A DNA stretch of 64,000 nt from Ramazzottius varieornatus (taxonomy: Eukaryota > Tardigrada > Eutardigrada > Parachela > Ramazzottiidae). The stretch spans positions 4,890,629-4,954,628 of the forward strand of contig BDGG01000001.1 in the NCBI GenBank assembly GCA_001949185.1. The letters are read 5' to 3'. Made by a program: the position numbers and the translations under genes. Below, one piece after another: positions 45,239-54,868 of this stretch (its first letter is position 1; each line of letters starts with the position of its first letter). The notes under the pieces were generated by a model. It was not told where the DNA came from. It searched no databases and saw only the letters and a program-made list of their open reading frames with translations.

Positions 45239-48200
45239 AAGAACACCATCGTAGTAGCTCCGCCGAAGCCCTCAAAAGACGTGGAGGGTATTCTGCACGA
45301 TGTGAACATTACGAGAAGACTGACCGAGTTCGACGAAAACTCCATGGACGAACGTGAAGTTGACTTCTCACATTACGGCGATGAGGATGATGGTCATGAG
45401 TACGAAGACCGACTTTCAAAGGCAGAAGAGTGCCTGGTCGGCGACTTCGACTTGTCGAAGTTCCTCGTTGCCGAACCAGGCCAGCATTCTGCCCGAAAGT
45501 GACGAGCTGCAGCTGGATCATCCATCTTTCTCCGATCTGATCATTACCGAAATCCATCCCCCTCCTGCACGTGCGAGGAAACAGCAAAACAGTCTTTCCA
45601 ACCACGCTTGCGCTCGTTCATTCACTTCCCAGTCAGGAGGCCATTCTTCAGACTCTGAATCAGAACTCGACAAGAACTCTGACACGGACTCTGACACGGA
45701 AAACACCAAGGGAATGTCCAGGCAGAGCAGAATGATTAGAAACGGTAAGAATTATACTTTCTCTTCGAACAATTCAGTCTTGCTTGTTTCAACTGCTTTT
45801 GAGATCGAAATCTGTTTTTGAATTTGTCAAATTTATTTGAAAAAGCTCGGCAAACGAACTCGACTGGATCGTTTTCTCAAGGGGCGCATAAATTTAGCCA
45901 GTATCATTGGAGAGTGCGTCACCTGTAAAACGATCTGGTCGAGCCGGTTTGTTGCGCTCCCACTCATCGAAATTATTTTTGCAACCGCGAATTTTGGCAG
46001 TCGTACTTATGTTGTCTTCCGTATAGGCAAGAAACGAGACGGTATGGCTGTAGAACCTCCGGACGATCCGTTCAAGGTTGCAGTTTTCCGTAGTGTCCTA
46101 TACGACGATAAGATTCCTCATCCGCCGCCGGAACTGGACTGCCAGACAGATGGACCCGGCAAGGTGCGGCTGACTGCCAAGGGTAGCAAGAACAGACACG
46201 TGTACATCAAACAAAGGCAGCAGAAGTACCTGCTGGACAAGTATGGCTGGAGACCCAGATCGTACCTCGTTCATATCCTGGAGGAACTACTAGGTGCAAG
46301 GGGATGGAACTTTATCTTCGCGCGACGTGAAGAACAAGCCAAGACCAGTGCGAACAAGATAAAGTACGCCACTCTTCTCCACCTACTGACCGACGAATTC
46401 GTCCAACTCCTTCACAGTAAGAACTTTTGGCTAAGATACGGTGTGATTCTCCAAAGTACTGAAAGGTTTCCTGAATTTAAGTAAAAGCTCGGAAATTAGC
46501 TCGCCCAGATTGTTTTCTCAAGTGGCGCACTTTTCCAGCTGACTGTTTCGCAAATGTGCGCCACTTGAGAAGACAAGCTAGGCGAGTGTCTTTTTGCTTC
46601 CAGATGCTATCACAGATAAACACAGAAGTACGTCCGAAGCTTAGTGCTGCTAGTGTGCCACCAAATTTTTTTTCATTTCCAGCGCACATGGAAGAGAAGG
46701 GGTTGGCCATATCCGAGTGGGAGCTTCGGAGAACTCTGAAAACTCGATTCAATTATTATCTTCAGCCCCGTCGCAAACAACTACCGAGCTCTGTGCCAGA
46801 AGGCTCGCATGACTGATGGAGATGGTGAATTAATGGATGTCGGCAAGCAAGAAACCAGCGGCCCGCTGGAAGAACCACCGGACGACCATCTAGTGGTTAA
46901 GGTCTTTTACAGCGTTCTACCCGGCGACACGGAGCCTCATCCGCCACCTCTACTGGACTGTCAGCTAGACGGTCCCGGTAAGGTTCCGCTGTCCATAGAG
47001 GGTTTCGAGACTCGGCACTTATTCGTCATCCACATAGAACAAAAGTACCTGTTGAAACGGCACAAGAAGCCAACAAAATACATACATCAGCTGCTCGAGC
47101 AACTTCTGCCGTCTAAAGCTTGGGACTTTGTTTTTTCTCGGCGTGAGCAGTGGCTAAAAGTGAACTCGCGCCGAAAAGCCATTCCACTGTTCCGGTTGTT
47201 CACCAATGAATTTCTGCACACCTTGGAAGGTAGGTAGTAGTATGACAGAAAGAAATTCTTCGTTCATCAAGTAGGACGGTAGTCTGGGAAATGGGAATGA
47301 TCGTTATTTTTCAGGTGGCGCACATAATACGTAATAATAGGCTTGGCGCAAGTGATTTGATTTAAGCAAGTTAATATCGGGCAATGGGAAATTTTCACCA
47401 TAATTTCCCGAAGTCTACCCGAAGTTAAACGAACTGCACGAAATTGCCCATAATTGTCCGAAGTTACCTGAAGTTTTGTAGCATCGCTCCGACGTTCTGA
47501 AACACTTTCTGAGATTCGTCGATGTTGTCTGAGTCATTCTGAGATCTTCTTAGTTTCTGGCAATTCGTTTAATTTAGGGTAACCTTCGGGCAGTAATGAT
47601 GAAAATTGCTTATTACCCGAAACTAACTAACTTCAATTAAATTGCCTGCGCCAGGCCTAGCATGTCTCCGTTGTTACGGCTGACCGTGTTGCGCCAATTG
47701 GGAAAACGATCAATTTCAAGGCGTTTGACGATATCTCAAGTATATTAGAAAGTCGAACAGGTGTTTGAACGATGAGCCTAATTCGTTTCAGCGCACATGG
47801 AAGAAATCGGTATGCCACTTTCGATGAAGGTCATTCGGAAGGTAATAAAGACCAGAAACGATTACGAAAAAGTTCGGCGTGCACGATTAACTCGAAATAG
47901 CCGCTCTAGCTGCCCCCGGTCGAAAAGGAGTCCTGCAACTGGTTTGTTTTCCGACGACGAAGAGGATATTTCGCTTGCCGACGAGTCTGACGACAAGGAA
48001 GAGATGCCAATGGACAGCCTAACAGAAGAAGAATCTTCCAGAGATCTTTTAGATGAAGAAGAGAACGATGTGTCCGACCTCCCCACAGTTAAGAAAGCAG
48101 ATCCAGGTAGGGTCTTTACTATTGACACACCTTCGCTGGCCTGTGAGGAACCTGAAAGTGAGGAACCTGAAAGTGAGGAACCTGAAAGTGAGGAACCTGA

Positions 48201-48758
48201 AAGTGGAAAGGTGGCTTTGGTCCGGATGGACGACGAAGATTTTCCTGGTGTGCTGTTCTACTTGGACCAGAAGACCCTGGACGGCTTGCAGAATGACTGT
48301 GCACGTCGAGGAAAGAACAACTACCCGAGAAAGATATTCGCTGCCTTGTTGGGTATAGAAGGCATGTGCTTCTTGAGAGAACGGCGAATGGAAAATCAAG
48401 CACTGTTCGGCGGGAAAACCACTTTCGGCGATAAGTGTGCAGAGATCCTTTTCACCCAGGGTTTCTTTGATACTATCCGCGGTACGCCAGTTGTGAAAGT
48501 TTTTCCACCGGATCAATAGTTGATTTCAGTTACTAGTCTGAAATAGATCGGAATCTACAGTATTCGTGCAGTAATTATCCACAGTGGTTTTCGGTTGCAG
48601 TGCATTTGGCGCGGTACAAAATTCCAGTCGGCTTGATGGAAATACGTACGATGGTCAGTGATTTTGTTTCCACAATGTCTAATATCGATATTGCCCTTCT
48701 TGAGGTCAAAGGCTACTCAGATATGGTGATTAAAAAATTTTTGACAGATGAGCGATAA
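45239..48758 (+). CDS. BEN-like module protein, unit B (modules 3-5), with frameshifts
   Basis: Exons: 45239 to about 45480 and about 45480..45744 (same exon, frame slips by one), 46027..46416, 46683..47229 (slip near 46810), 47792..48481, 48601..48758 (TAA). All internal junctions are phase 1. The start is an acidic region (HYGDEDDGHEYEDRLSKAEE) ending in LIITEIHPPPARA, matching LVITHINPP in unit A, so the linker plus module was duplicated as a unit. Modules 3, 4 and 5 follow; module 5 is preceded by another acidic linker (GLFSDDEEDISLADESDD) and contains EEPES x4. No ATG in good context starts this unit, so it may be the 3' continuation of unit A in one long gene whose stop and slips are errors or mutations. 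Predicted nuclear DNA-binding function rests only on the BEN resemblance. Confidence 0.5.
45844..45961. mobile_element. Hairpin MITE, AAGTGGCGCA family, copy 7
   Basis: Left AAGCTCGGCAAACGAACTCG...CAAGGGGCGCA, right TGCGTCACCTG...CTGGTCGAGCCGGTTTGTTG. In the intron 45745-46026. The terminal repeats are well preserved. Confidence 0.85.
46072..46760 (+). repeat. BEN-like module 3
   Basis: N-part 46072..46416 (HPPPELDCQTDGPGKVRL, RHVYIKQRQQKYLL, HILEELLGARGWNFI). C-part from 46683 (THMEEKGLAISEWELRRTLK). Confidence 0.7.
46485..46602. mobile_element. Hairpin MITE, AAGTGGCGCA family, copy 8
   Basis: The core stem is perfect: TTCTCAAGTGGCGCA and TGCGCCACTTGAGAA. In the intron 46417-46682. Confidence 0.9.
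47290..47722. mobile_element. Hairpin MITE, AAGTGGCGCA family, copy 9 (interrupted)
   Basis: Left GATCGTTATTTTTCAGGTGGCGCAC, right GTGTTGCGCCAATTGGGAAAACGATC, separated by the nested element 47340-47657. In the intron 47230-47791. Confidence 0.7.
47340..47657. mobile_element. Nested MITE, 318 bp, TA duplication
   Basis: Ends GGCTTGGCGCAAGTGATTTG and the imperfect complement ending GCGCCAGGCC; the arms align for about 70 bp. TA at 47338-47339 and 47658-47659. Inserted in the loop of hairpin copy 9. Confidence 0.8.
48108..48670 (+). repeat. BEN-like module 5
   Basis: N-part 48108..48481 (TPSLACEEPES, VLFYLDQKTLDGL, YPRKIFAALLGIEGMCFL). C-part from 48601 (VHLARYKIPVGLMEIRTMV). Closest to module 2 (SL-x-CE, YPRKIF-x-ALLG). 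Confidence 0.7.
48145..48204 (+). repeat. Coding minisatellite, 4 x 15 bp
   Basis: Four perfect GAGGAACCTGAAAGT units encoding EEPES x4, in module 5 between the SLACE strand and GKVAL. Confidence 0.95.
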
Positions 48759-48759
48759 C

Positions 48760-48884
48760 TGGGGCGTCGGCACGAAAATCCACCAGAACGTTTTCCGTGA
48801 GTGGCGCACGCTCGCAGCCAAGAATGGTGGAAACATGCGCCACTTGAGGTGACGATTTGGCCGGAATCTTTTGCCGATGTCCCG
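48760..48884. mobile_element. Hairpin MITE, AAGTGGCGCA family, copy 10
   Basis: Left GCGTCGGCACGAAAATCCAC...GAGTGGCGCAC, right ATGCGCCACTTGAG...TTTTGCCGATG. Between the unit B and unit C exons. Confidence 0.8.
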
Positions 48885-48891
48885 AGTTCAG

Positions 48892-50201
48892 TTTCACTGA
48901 TTCATATTTTGGATCGATCCTTTCCCGAGAAGGTCCGCTCCTCGAGCACTGCGATGTACAGCAGCACGAGCAGCCCCACAGTTGTGATGGACGTGATTGA
49001 CTTCGAAGTTATCGCCAATAGACAGTCGGGTCAGCAAGAAACCATAACGATTGACAGCAAGGACATTGGAGAAATGGACGATGGTGCACTGCTGAGTCCA
49101 ACGAGCCCGACTGAAAATCGAGTACCCACGCCGGTGGTATACAGGTCCATCGTCAAGCGTATTTTCCCACCTCGCTCCTCCGTCAGCGTACCTCGCAGCC
49201 CTGAAATCACTGTATCGGAAGTGCGAGCTGACAGACCGAAGAGGCACTCTAGGAACCCGAATGTGGAAATCTACAAGGAGCCAGCTTGGTCTTCGGAAGA
49301 CGAACAAGAAGAACACAAGTCTGATGAAGAATATCAATGTGAGGAAAACACGGAAACGGAAGGAGAAGACGGTGACGATAGCATCATGGGGTTACCGCAA
49401 ATCCGGTTAGACCGGAAGGGAAGATGGTCGTTTCAAAAGAATCCTCTCGGACGGAGGCTAGAGATACGGTGCTGAAATTTCCTCCTCCAGCTGGCGTCGT
49501 TCTCGTAGCGCCATTCTCCGTAGTGAAGATCTTCAATACCCTCAGTGACAATGGTGACCAATCCGTTCTACCGCCGTTGCTCAACTGTCAGACACTGGCA
49601 GATGGGAAGGTCCCATTAAAGACGGAGGGTGTCGATGGCAGAAACTTGTACCTGGACCGGAAGGAGATGGACAGTTGCCGGTCTGACTGCGACAACTCGC
49701 AGTCTGTCTCCATCGAGCGACTGGCCAACGCATTGCTTGGACTTGAAGGCTGGAATCTTATCATGCAAAATCATCTTCGAAAATCTGTAAATCGAAGCAT
49801 CTCCGGCCAGCCCATGGATTTGCTGTCAGAAGAGTTCCTCATTCTTCTCCAACGTAAGAAATGTCCGGCGAGTGTGCGGATTCTGTTTTTCAGTGTTAAA
49901 CAAACTCAGCCAGATCCTGTTCCCAAGTGGCGCATGTTTTCACATTTATTGGCTGTTGGCATGCGCTAACCGAAAAATCTGGTTGAATTTGTCTGGCGAG
50001 CTTCCATTTCTAGCAAGTTTTTGGAAAGAAAGGCAACGATTATTTCTTGTTTTAGGCCATATAAAAGACACCGGTCTGCCCATGTTGGCAGTGGATATCC
50101 GTAACAGTATCTTGAATCGGTGTACTTCCTTGGCTCGACATAGACCGTCCCTGGGAGAGGCAAAATATCCTGCTCACATGGGCTCGAAGAATGGTCTGTA
50201 G
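48892..50201 (+). CDS. BEN-like module protein, unit C (module 6), with frameshift
   Basis: Exon 48892..49853 (acceptor GTTCAG) in which the frame slips between about 49400 and 49470, then exon 50056..50201 ending TAG; the junction is phase 1 like all other modules. The first part is a Ser/Thr/Val-rich and acidic linker (SSSTAMYSSTSSPTVVMDVI, EPAWSSEDEQEEHKSDEEY). Module 6 follows: LPPLLNCQTLADGKVPLK, NLYLDRKEMDSC, ERLANALLGLEGWNLIM, then RHIKDTGLPMLAVDIRNSIL. A candidate poly(A) signal AATAAA is at about 50622. As with unit B, there is no good internal start; it is likely the last part of one six-module gene beginning at 42228, or a decayed tandem copy. Confidence 0.5.
49515..50140 (+). repeat. 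BEN-like module 6
   Basis: N-part 49515..49853, C-part from 50056. The most diverged copy (NCQ for DCQ), but the spacing and intron position are preserved. Confidence 0.65.
49893..50006. mobile_element. Hairpin MITE, AAGTGGCGCA family, copy 11
   Basis: Left GTTAAACAAACTCAGCCAG...CCAAGTGGCGCATG, right GCATGCGCTAAC...CTGGTTGAATTTGTCTGGCG. In the intron 49854-50055. Confidence 0.75.
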
Positions 50202-50719
50202 TTCTGCTCGTTTCTCAGCGTGCGCGGGCTTCGGTAGTGAAAGATCCGTCAGCTATATTAATTACCTCCTGACTCCAATAAGGTGCCTCTGAGGGCGATA
50301 TTTGAGTTAGTTACGTCTTCGCTTTCTTCCGTTTCGACAGACTGTTTTTTCCTGAGTCCTGACCTCTTCACGGCCAATTATTCCGACATACTTTGCTCGT
50401 TCATTCTTGTCATAAAAAATATGAAGATAAACTGGACCTTCTACCGCTGGTTGGGCAACAAATCAGCACTGAGCAAAGCTTTTCAGAAAGGCGGGGCCAA
50501 ACTGCACCGCGTGGTGCGGGCATCGGGAAAAAACAGGATGTTTCGACCAACCAAAACACTCGTCTAACCGCAGGAGAGTCTGCCGATTGGTTACAATGTG
50601 ACTACTTTCTTCCCAATGATCAATAAACTTTTTTCCGTCAAAGTTCACAGATACTAAAACCGTAAAAAAAGCGCATTGTTTATCGCCAGGCTCCAGCTAT
50701 AAAGAATCCAACGAAGGCA
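50202..50719. other. Convergent intergenic region
   Basis: 518 bp between the BEN-like stop and the TRMT10A stop. AATAAA at about 50622 (plus). The frame at 50283-50567 has no domain. Confidence 0.5.
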
Positions 50720-51923
50720 TTAACTAGAACTCGAAGTCGAGTCTTCCGGATGCTCTGACTCGATTTCCTGCGCGGTACCAGCATCACCTTGTTTCCCAGC
50801 TTCCGTGTTCAGGACGAAACCTTTCCGCTGCGGGATGGAATTTTTCAGTGCAACCTCCCAAGAGCCAGTCTCGTGCAGCTTCATAAGAATCTCGTACACC
50901 TGGTTGAGGGTCAGGATAGTGCTACTACCATGTGGGACGATCCTCTTCATGTGCTCTTTGATGGGAAGGCGGACAGTCTGACAGCCAATGCCTTCTGCTC
51001 TGTCCATACTGGCTCTGGTCTTTGGTGACCCATCCACCAAGCCTCCAATGACGTAGACTTTCGCTGGGTCGATCTTTTCTAACACATTAGGTGAATCAGG
51101 CGAACAGTAAACGATGTCTTCTTTCGCGAAAACCTTCTCGAGAGGCTCTTCGTGGGTCCGAATCTGTAACGACAAATCAGTATCAACCTAACTCGCGCAT
51201 AACGTCAACCTCCTCTTACCGAAACGGCATATTGACACTGCAAAGTGCAAAAATCCGCCACCTTCATGACGTCACAAGCCACTTGGGACCCATAACAAAA
51301 AACACTATTACTATGGCATTCCGGTCAAACCTTTTACGCGATCTTCAGCTTGTGCTCACCTTGTAGTGTTCGAAGCCAGAGCATCGTTTCAGGACTTCGT
51401 CGTACAGCGTTGTTCCTTTAACGAAGCTGCACAGGTTGAGGCAGAAAGGATTGGCAAATTTCTTGTTGGACGAATACATGTAGCAAATTTGACTGGCCAG
51501 CTGCCCAATCTCTTTCGGCGACATGATGTCCACAAAGCTCATATCCACCACTAGCTTCACACCGTTCGTCAGGGCATTGCTGAGCTTCTCGAGGATACGG
51601 CGGCGCGCGACTTTGTTCGAAGGAATTTCTTCACCGGGCATCGTCATCTGCTGATTAAGACGCCGCCGAGCAGCTAACTTCTTCCGTTTTCGTTGTTCTT
51701 TCTCGTCTGGCCTCCGTTGTTTCAAAAGCTCAGCACGCTTCTTGAACTTTAGTTCCTTCTTGAGAGCGTTCTTTGATAACACAGGTTTCCTTGTGGCTTC
51801 CGGTTGGGCATCGGCATGTCCAGTGCTCAAAGTCTCGCTCGCCGGAAGTGCCTCACTGCCATCAGCTGCACCCACGCAATCCACAGCCGACTCGGCCAGA
51901 TATGAATCCTTTGAGGCGTTCAT
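50720..51923 (-). CDS. TRMT10A: tRNA (guanine-9-N1)-methyltransferase
   Basis: SPOUT-class enzyme methylating N1 of G9 in tRNAs using SAM. Two coding exons: complement(51360..51923) and (50720..51163), phase 0; 335 aa, close to human TRMT10A (339). The N-terminus has a Lys/Arg-rich helix (RRPDEKEQRKRKKLAARRR). The catalytic part has LVVDMSFVDIMSPKEI, a Tyr/Ser-rich SQICYMYSSNKKFANPF, and KVYVIGGLVDGSPKTRASM with LPIKEHM...STILTLNQVYEIL and SWEVALKNSIPQRKGF, all Trm10 signatures. Asp in GGLVD is the presumed general base. The C-terminus is acidic/Ser-rich. The exon containing the start is preceded by an acceptor (GGTTGCAG) in frame, so a 5' exon is possible; 51923 is the first ATG. Confidence 0.93.
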
Positions 51924-52506
51924 TTCCTTCGCTTCTTCGCAGTCCACCTGCAACCAAGCAGAGTACAGTCGTTAGTAGGACTCCGAACTTCGGAAGGATG
52001 ATGAACAGGACAATTTGCAACAGTGGACTTGAACACTGATGACCTAAACAAAATTGAAATTAAAACCGTGCTCCTGCAACTCCTCAGACTCCCTGTTTTA
52101 CTGCAGCAGGTTCGCTTGATTGTTGATTCAATCTGTAATCCACGGAGCCGATCAACAATCAAGCGAGAATACTTCAGTGAGACTGTGAAAGGGGGTTTGA
52201 GAGGTTCTGACGTCTGCATGGATGGCGCCTATATAAAGTCTGCCGACCAGCCCCTGGAAGTAAACAGTGACAACGGGGATTGGAAGAACTTTGCTATTTG
52301 TATAGTTCTTCCAGAAAGTCTTGGATCATCCTGTTCTCGCCAAAGCATGCTCAAAAACTGTCCATCAAACTCCTTCACTGGCGATCAGTAGCGCATGACA
52401 CGCCTACATGTCTCTGAGAGCGCTTCCGCGCTCTTTGCACTCACGGCTTCGTGACAAATGGACAGATGACCGGACATGGGAAGTAACCAAATGCTATTTT
52501 CAGACT
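51924..52506. promoter_or_regulatory. Divergent promoter region, TRMT10A / RGG-box gene
   Basis: About 580 bp between two divergent first ATGs. It contains a perfect 15-bp hairpin (52113-52165). The plus-strand frame 52023-52391 has no recognised domain. Confidence 0.4.
52113..52165. repeat. Perfect 15-bp hairpin, 23-nt loop
   Basis: CGCTTGATTGTTGAT at 52113-52127 and its exact complement at 52151-52165. Confidence 0.9.
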
Positions 52507-53271
52507 ATGAATTTTTCCTTCAACATATTTGGAGGAATGAGTGGAGCCTATGCTCCTTACCAAATGCCAGGGCTGACCACGGGATTTCCTATGGGTTTCC
52601 CGCTGGGTTCTCCGTTTGGCTTGTCCCTCAGTCACTCAATGGGTATGCCTCTGCTGGGAACTCTCGCTCAACCGAGATTAACAGCCGATGAGTGGCTGAT
52701 TCTACAGGGGATGACAGCGAGCCAACTAGTCACTGCAGCAACCCAACCAGCTGTTCCATCCATCAGCCCTGGCGCTCCGGCCATTCAGCCGTCCAACCAT
52801 CGTGTCCCTCAAGCCAGCTGCTACCATGCTTCAGCGGCTACCAGCAGCCCCGTCAGTACGAGTCGACTGGATGTGAAGATCAATTTGGGGTCGATCAGCC
52901 CACCGCGCAAGCCCTTCGATCACCGTCGCCTCGGCAGTCAACCGCCTCACAAACATAACTCAAACAGAAACCGAGGTCGAGACTACGGTGGGTGTGGCGA
53001 TGCTCGTGGCCGCTCTGACGAACGCGATGGTGGTCGTAGAGGCGGTCATGGCGCTGGACGGGGCGGTGAACGTGGCGGTCGTGGACAACGAGGAAATAGC
53101 GTTGGAAGCGGTGGGCACCAGGGAAGTGGACGTGATAGTGGCGGACAAGGGCTAAGCCGCCCCGGGGACTATGAAGGAGGATGGCCGACGAACGACAACC
53201 AAGACTTCGACTCGCCCAGCCAGGCGGATCAAGCTCCCGTCGGTACTGCCAGATTCGGAGGGCGATCCTAA
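52507..53271 (+). CDS. RGG-box, Gly/Arg-rich protein
   Basis: Single exon; M at 52507 (MNFSFNIFGGMSG) follows a polypyrimidine-less but plausible acceptor (TATTTTCAG, 52495-52503), so earlier exons or the in-frame ATG at 52408 are possible; about 254 aa from 52507. Residues 1-40 are Gly/Pro/Met/Phe-rich (GFPMGFPLGSPFGLSLSHS), the middle is Ala/Pro/Ser-rich, then an RGG tract from about residue 150 (GRDYGG, ERDGGRRGGHGAGRGGERGG) to a Gly-rich end. No RRM, KH or other folded domain is visible. Such compositions occur in RNA-binding, condensate-forming proteins (inference). A canonical AATAAA is at 53985-53990. Confidence 0.6.
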   Translation: MNFSFNIFGGMSGAYAPYQMPGLTTGFPMGFPLGSPFGLSLSHSMGMPLLGTLAQPRLTADEWLILQGMTASQLVTAATQPAVPSISPGAPAIQPSNHRVPQASCYHASAATSSPVSTSRLDVKINLGSISPPRKPFDHRRLGSQPPHKHNSNRNRGRDYGGCGDARGRSDERDGGRRGGHGAGRGGERGGRGQRGNSVGSGGHQGSGRDSGGQGLSRPGDYEGGWPTNDNQDFDSPSQADQAPVGTARFGGRS

Positions 53272-53881
53272 GTTGGCGGAGAAGACCCTCGCGACGGACA
53301 GCAAAGACCCAACCACACGTGGACCAGCTCGAGCATCAAACCGGGAACGACGGAGCCAGTCGGACATGTAAACAGACGAGTGAGCACCTGGACGAAGGCG
53401 GAGAGAACGTTCAATCATTCCTTGCTTAGTGGTTTGCTCTCCCTGCTATGGTTGTGCGAGTTTTCCACCTCTTCTCTGGTGCCTGATCTCGTATTGTAAT
53501 TTCTATGTGCCGAATCTTCTGAAGTTAGTTTTGATCGCTTCCGCTTGCCAAAGCTGTTATTACTGTATTTTTATGTTTTGTTATCCTTTGACGATCGAGG
53601 AAGCCGTCAACTGTGTAAAGGCAAATACCTTCACGTCGATAGGCAAAGTACTAGGACCTGAATGTTGGCGAATTAAGCAAATCAATGGGGAATGTTTGGG
53701 GGGAGGGGGAGAGTTTTACTCTATAAAAGTAGACATTGCGTAAAAGTCAGACTGAGGTAGGATCTTCCTCGTTCAAGTCGAGGATCATTTCTTAAATACC
53801 AAAAAATACACGACATACAAAAGGTTGGACGAACGATAAGACATAATAGAGTCATCGACATATGATACTGAGATGGCTATA

Positions 53882-53929
53882 AAATCATCGGTGAAATCAC
53901 CGGTGAGATCACCGGTAAAATCACCGATG
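53882..53929. repeat. 12-bp tandem array, about 4 units
   Basis: Units AAATCAYCGGTG / AGATCACCGGTA. The ends are mutually complementary (ATCATCGGTG ... CACCGATGAT), so the array is also palindromic. Confidence 0.8.
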
Positions 53930-53984
53930 ATGCAATAAGTGCGGAGATGACTGTAGGTACTCTACAACTGGATTGTCGAGGCTC

Positions 53985-53990
53985 AATAAA
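53985..53990 (+). terminator. Poly(A) signal AATAAA
   Basis: Canonical hexamer downstream of the RGG-box gene on the plus strand. Confidence 0.4.
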
Positions 53991-54280
53991 TCTTTCTATG
54001 TATGGGCCCTTAGGATCAGGGCCGGCATGTATCAAGCTTGGCACATGACATCGTGCGCCACAGTCGCTTACGCACTGTAAATAAGCCTAAGCCAGTATGA
54101 TCATGATATTACTTTGATACGTTCAACACAGGCCGCGTCGGCCCCGCTCAGGATGGCCTAATTGACGCGCTCCTTATTAGCAATCACAATCCTGCATGAT
54201 AATAAACTCACAACAGCCCCCAAGTGCCCACCTGCGAAGTGCGCCTCCTGTTGTGAGGGGGTGGTCGAAAGACTTTATAT

Positions 54281-54868
54281 TAAGTTTGTAAATTCCAGGC
54301 CGAATACCCTTGGTGTGGAAAATAGGAAAGGAATTCCTAATATTCCTATATTCCTATTTCCTTCTCCAGAAGGTCCTCGCAAAAATCTGGATTTCCAAAA
54401 TCCCATTTGCCAGTTTAGTTCTTTTTACATACCCTTCTTAACAGTAACCATGATCTGAAGTTATCAACAAATAATGGTTTTGAGTCTGAAAGCCAGCTAG
54501 AGATTTTCCGATCCGAACTTTCGGTCTTGTCGGACCTGAAAGTCCAAGAGAAAATCGAGGACTTACGCACAGTTGAGGGCGCCGCGTACTTTAGTGCGAC
54601 GGATCGTAAAATGCTATTGGTCGTACAACTGAACGACCAATTAGCCTCAGTGGTACGCATGTGTGAGCCAGCATCGGGTTCAGTTTTTCGACAGGATCTG
54701 CTGGATCTTCGACTGTTTACCTCGTGGAATTCCTAAATTTCCTCCGATTTTTGCTAGTTTTCCAAATAGGAATTCCACCGTTCCAAACGGCTACCCCTCG
54801 GAACGGAACGGAATTCCAGGAATGGAACGGAATTTGGAAAGGAATGGATTTAGGAATTTACAACCTTA
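54281..54868 (+). mobile_element. Dispersed TIR element, copy 2 (carries a conserved short ORF)
   Basis: Ends TAAGTTTGTAAATTCC and GGAATTTACAACCTTA. Related over its length to 9621-10115, in inverse orientation. The frame around 54527-54690 encodes the same peptide as copy 1 (DLKVQEKIEDLRTVEGAAYF...); it stays open upstream to about 54420. The central palindrome has one mismatch here. About 90 bp longer than copy 1, mainly toward the 3' end. Confidence 0.75.

Larger units (their letters stand above)
46887..47870 (+). repeat. BEN-like module 4
   Basis: N-part 46887..47229 (HPPPLLDCQLDGPGKVPL, HLFVIHIEQKYLLKR, QLLEQLLPSKAWDFVF). C-part from 47792 (AHMEEIGMPLSMKVIRKVIK). Nearly the same sequence as module 3 at LLDCQxDGPGKV, so 3 and 4 are the closest pair. 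Confidence 0.7.

Noticed and set aside
48049-48516. 155-codon minus frame with repeated TFRFL
   Set aside because: Antisense shadow of the EEPES minisatellite and module 5.
43324-50055. Idea that the hairpin MITEs are introners that created the introns
   Set aside because: The hairpin ends lie well inside the introns and do not coincide with splice sites, and introns at equivalent positions exist without a hairpin (48482-48600).
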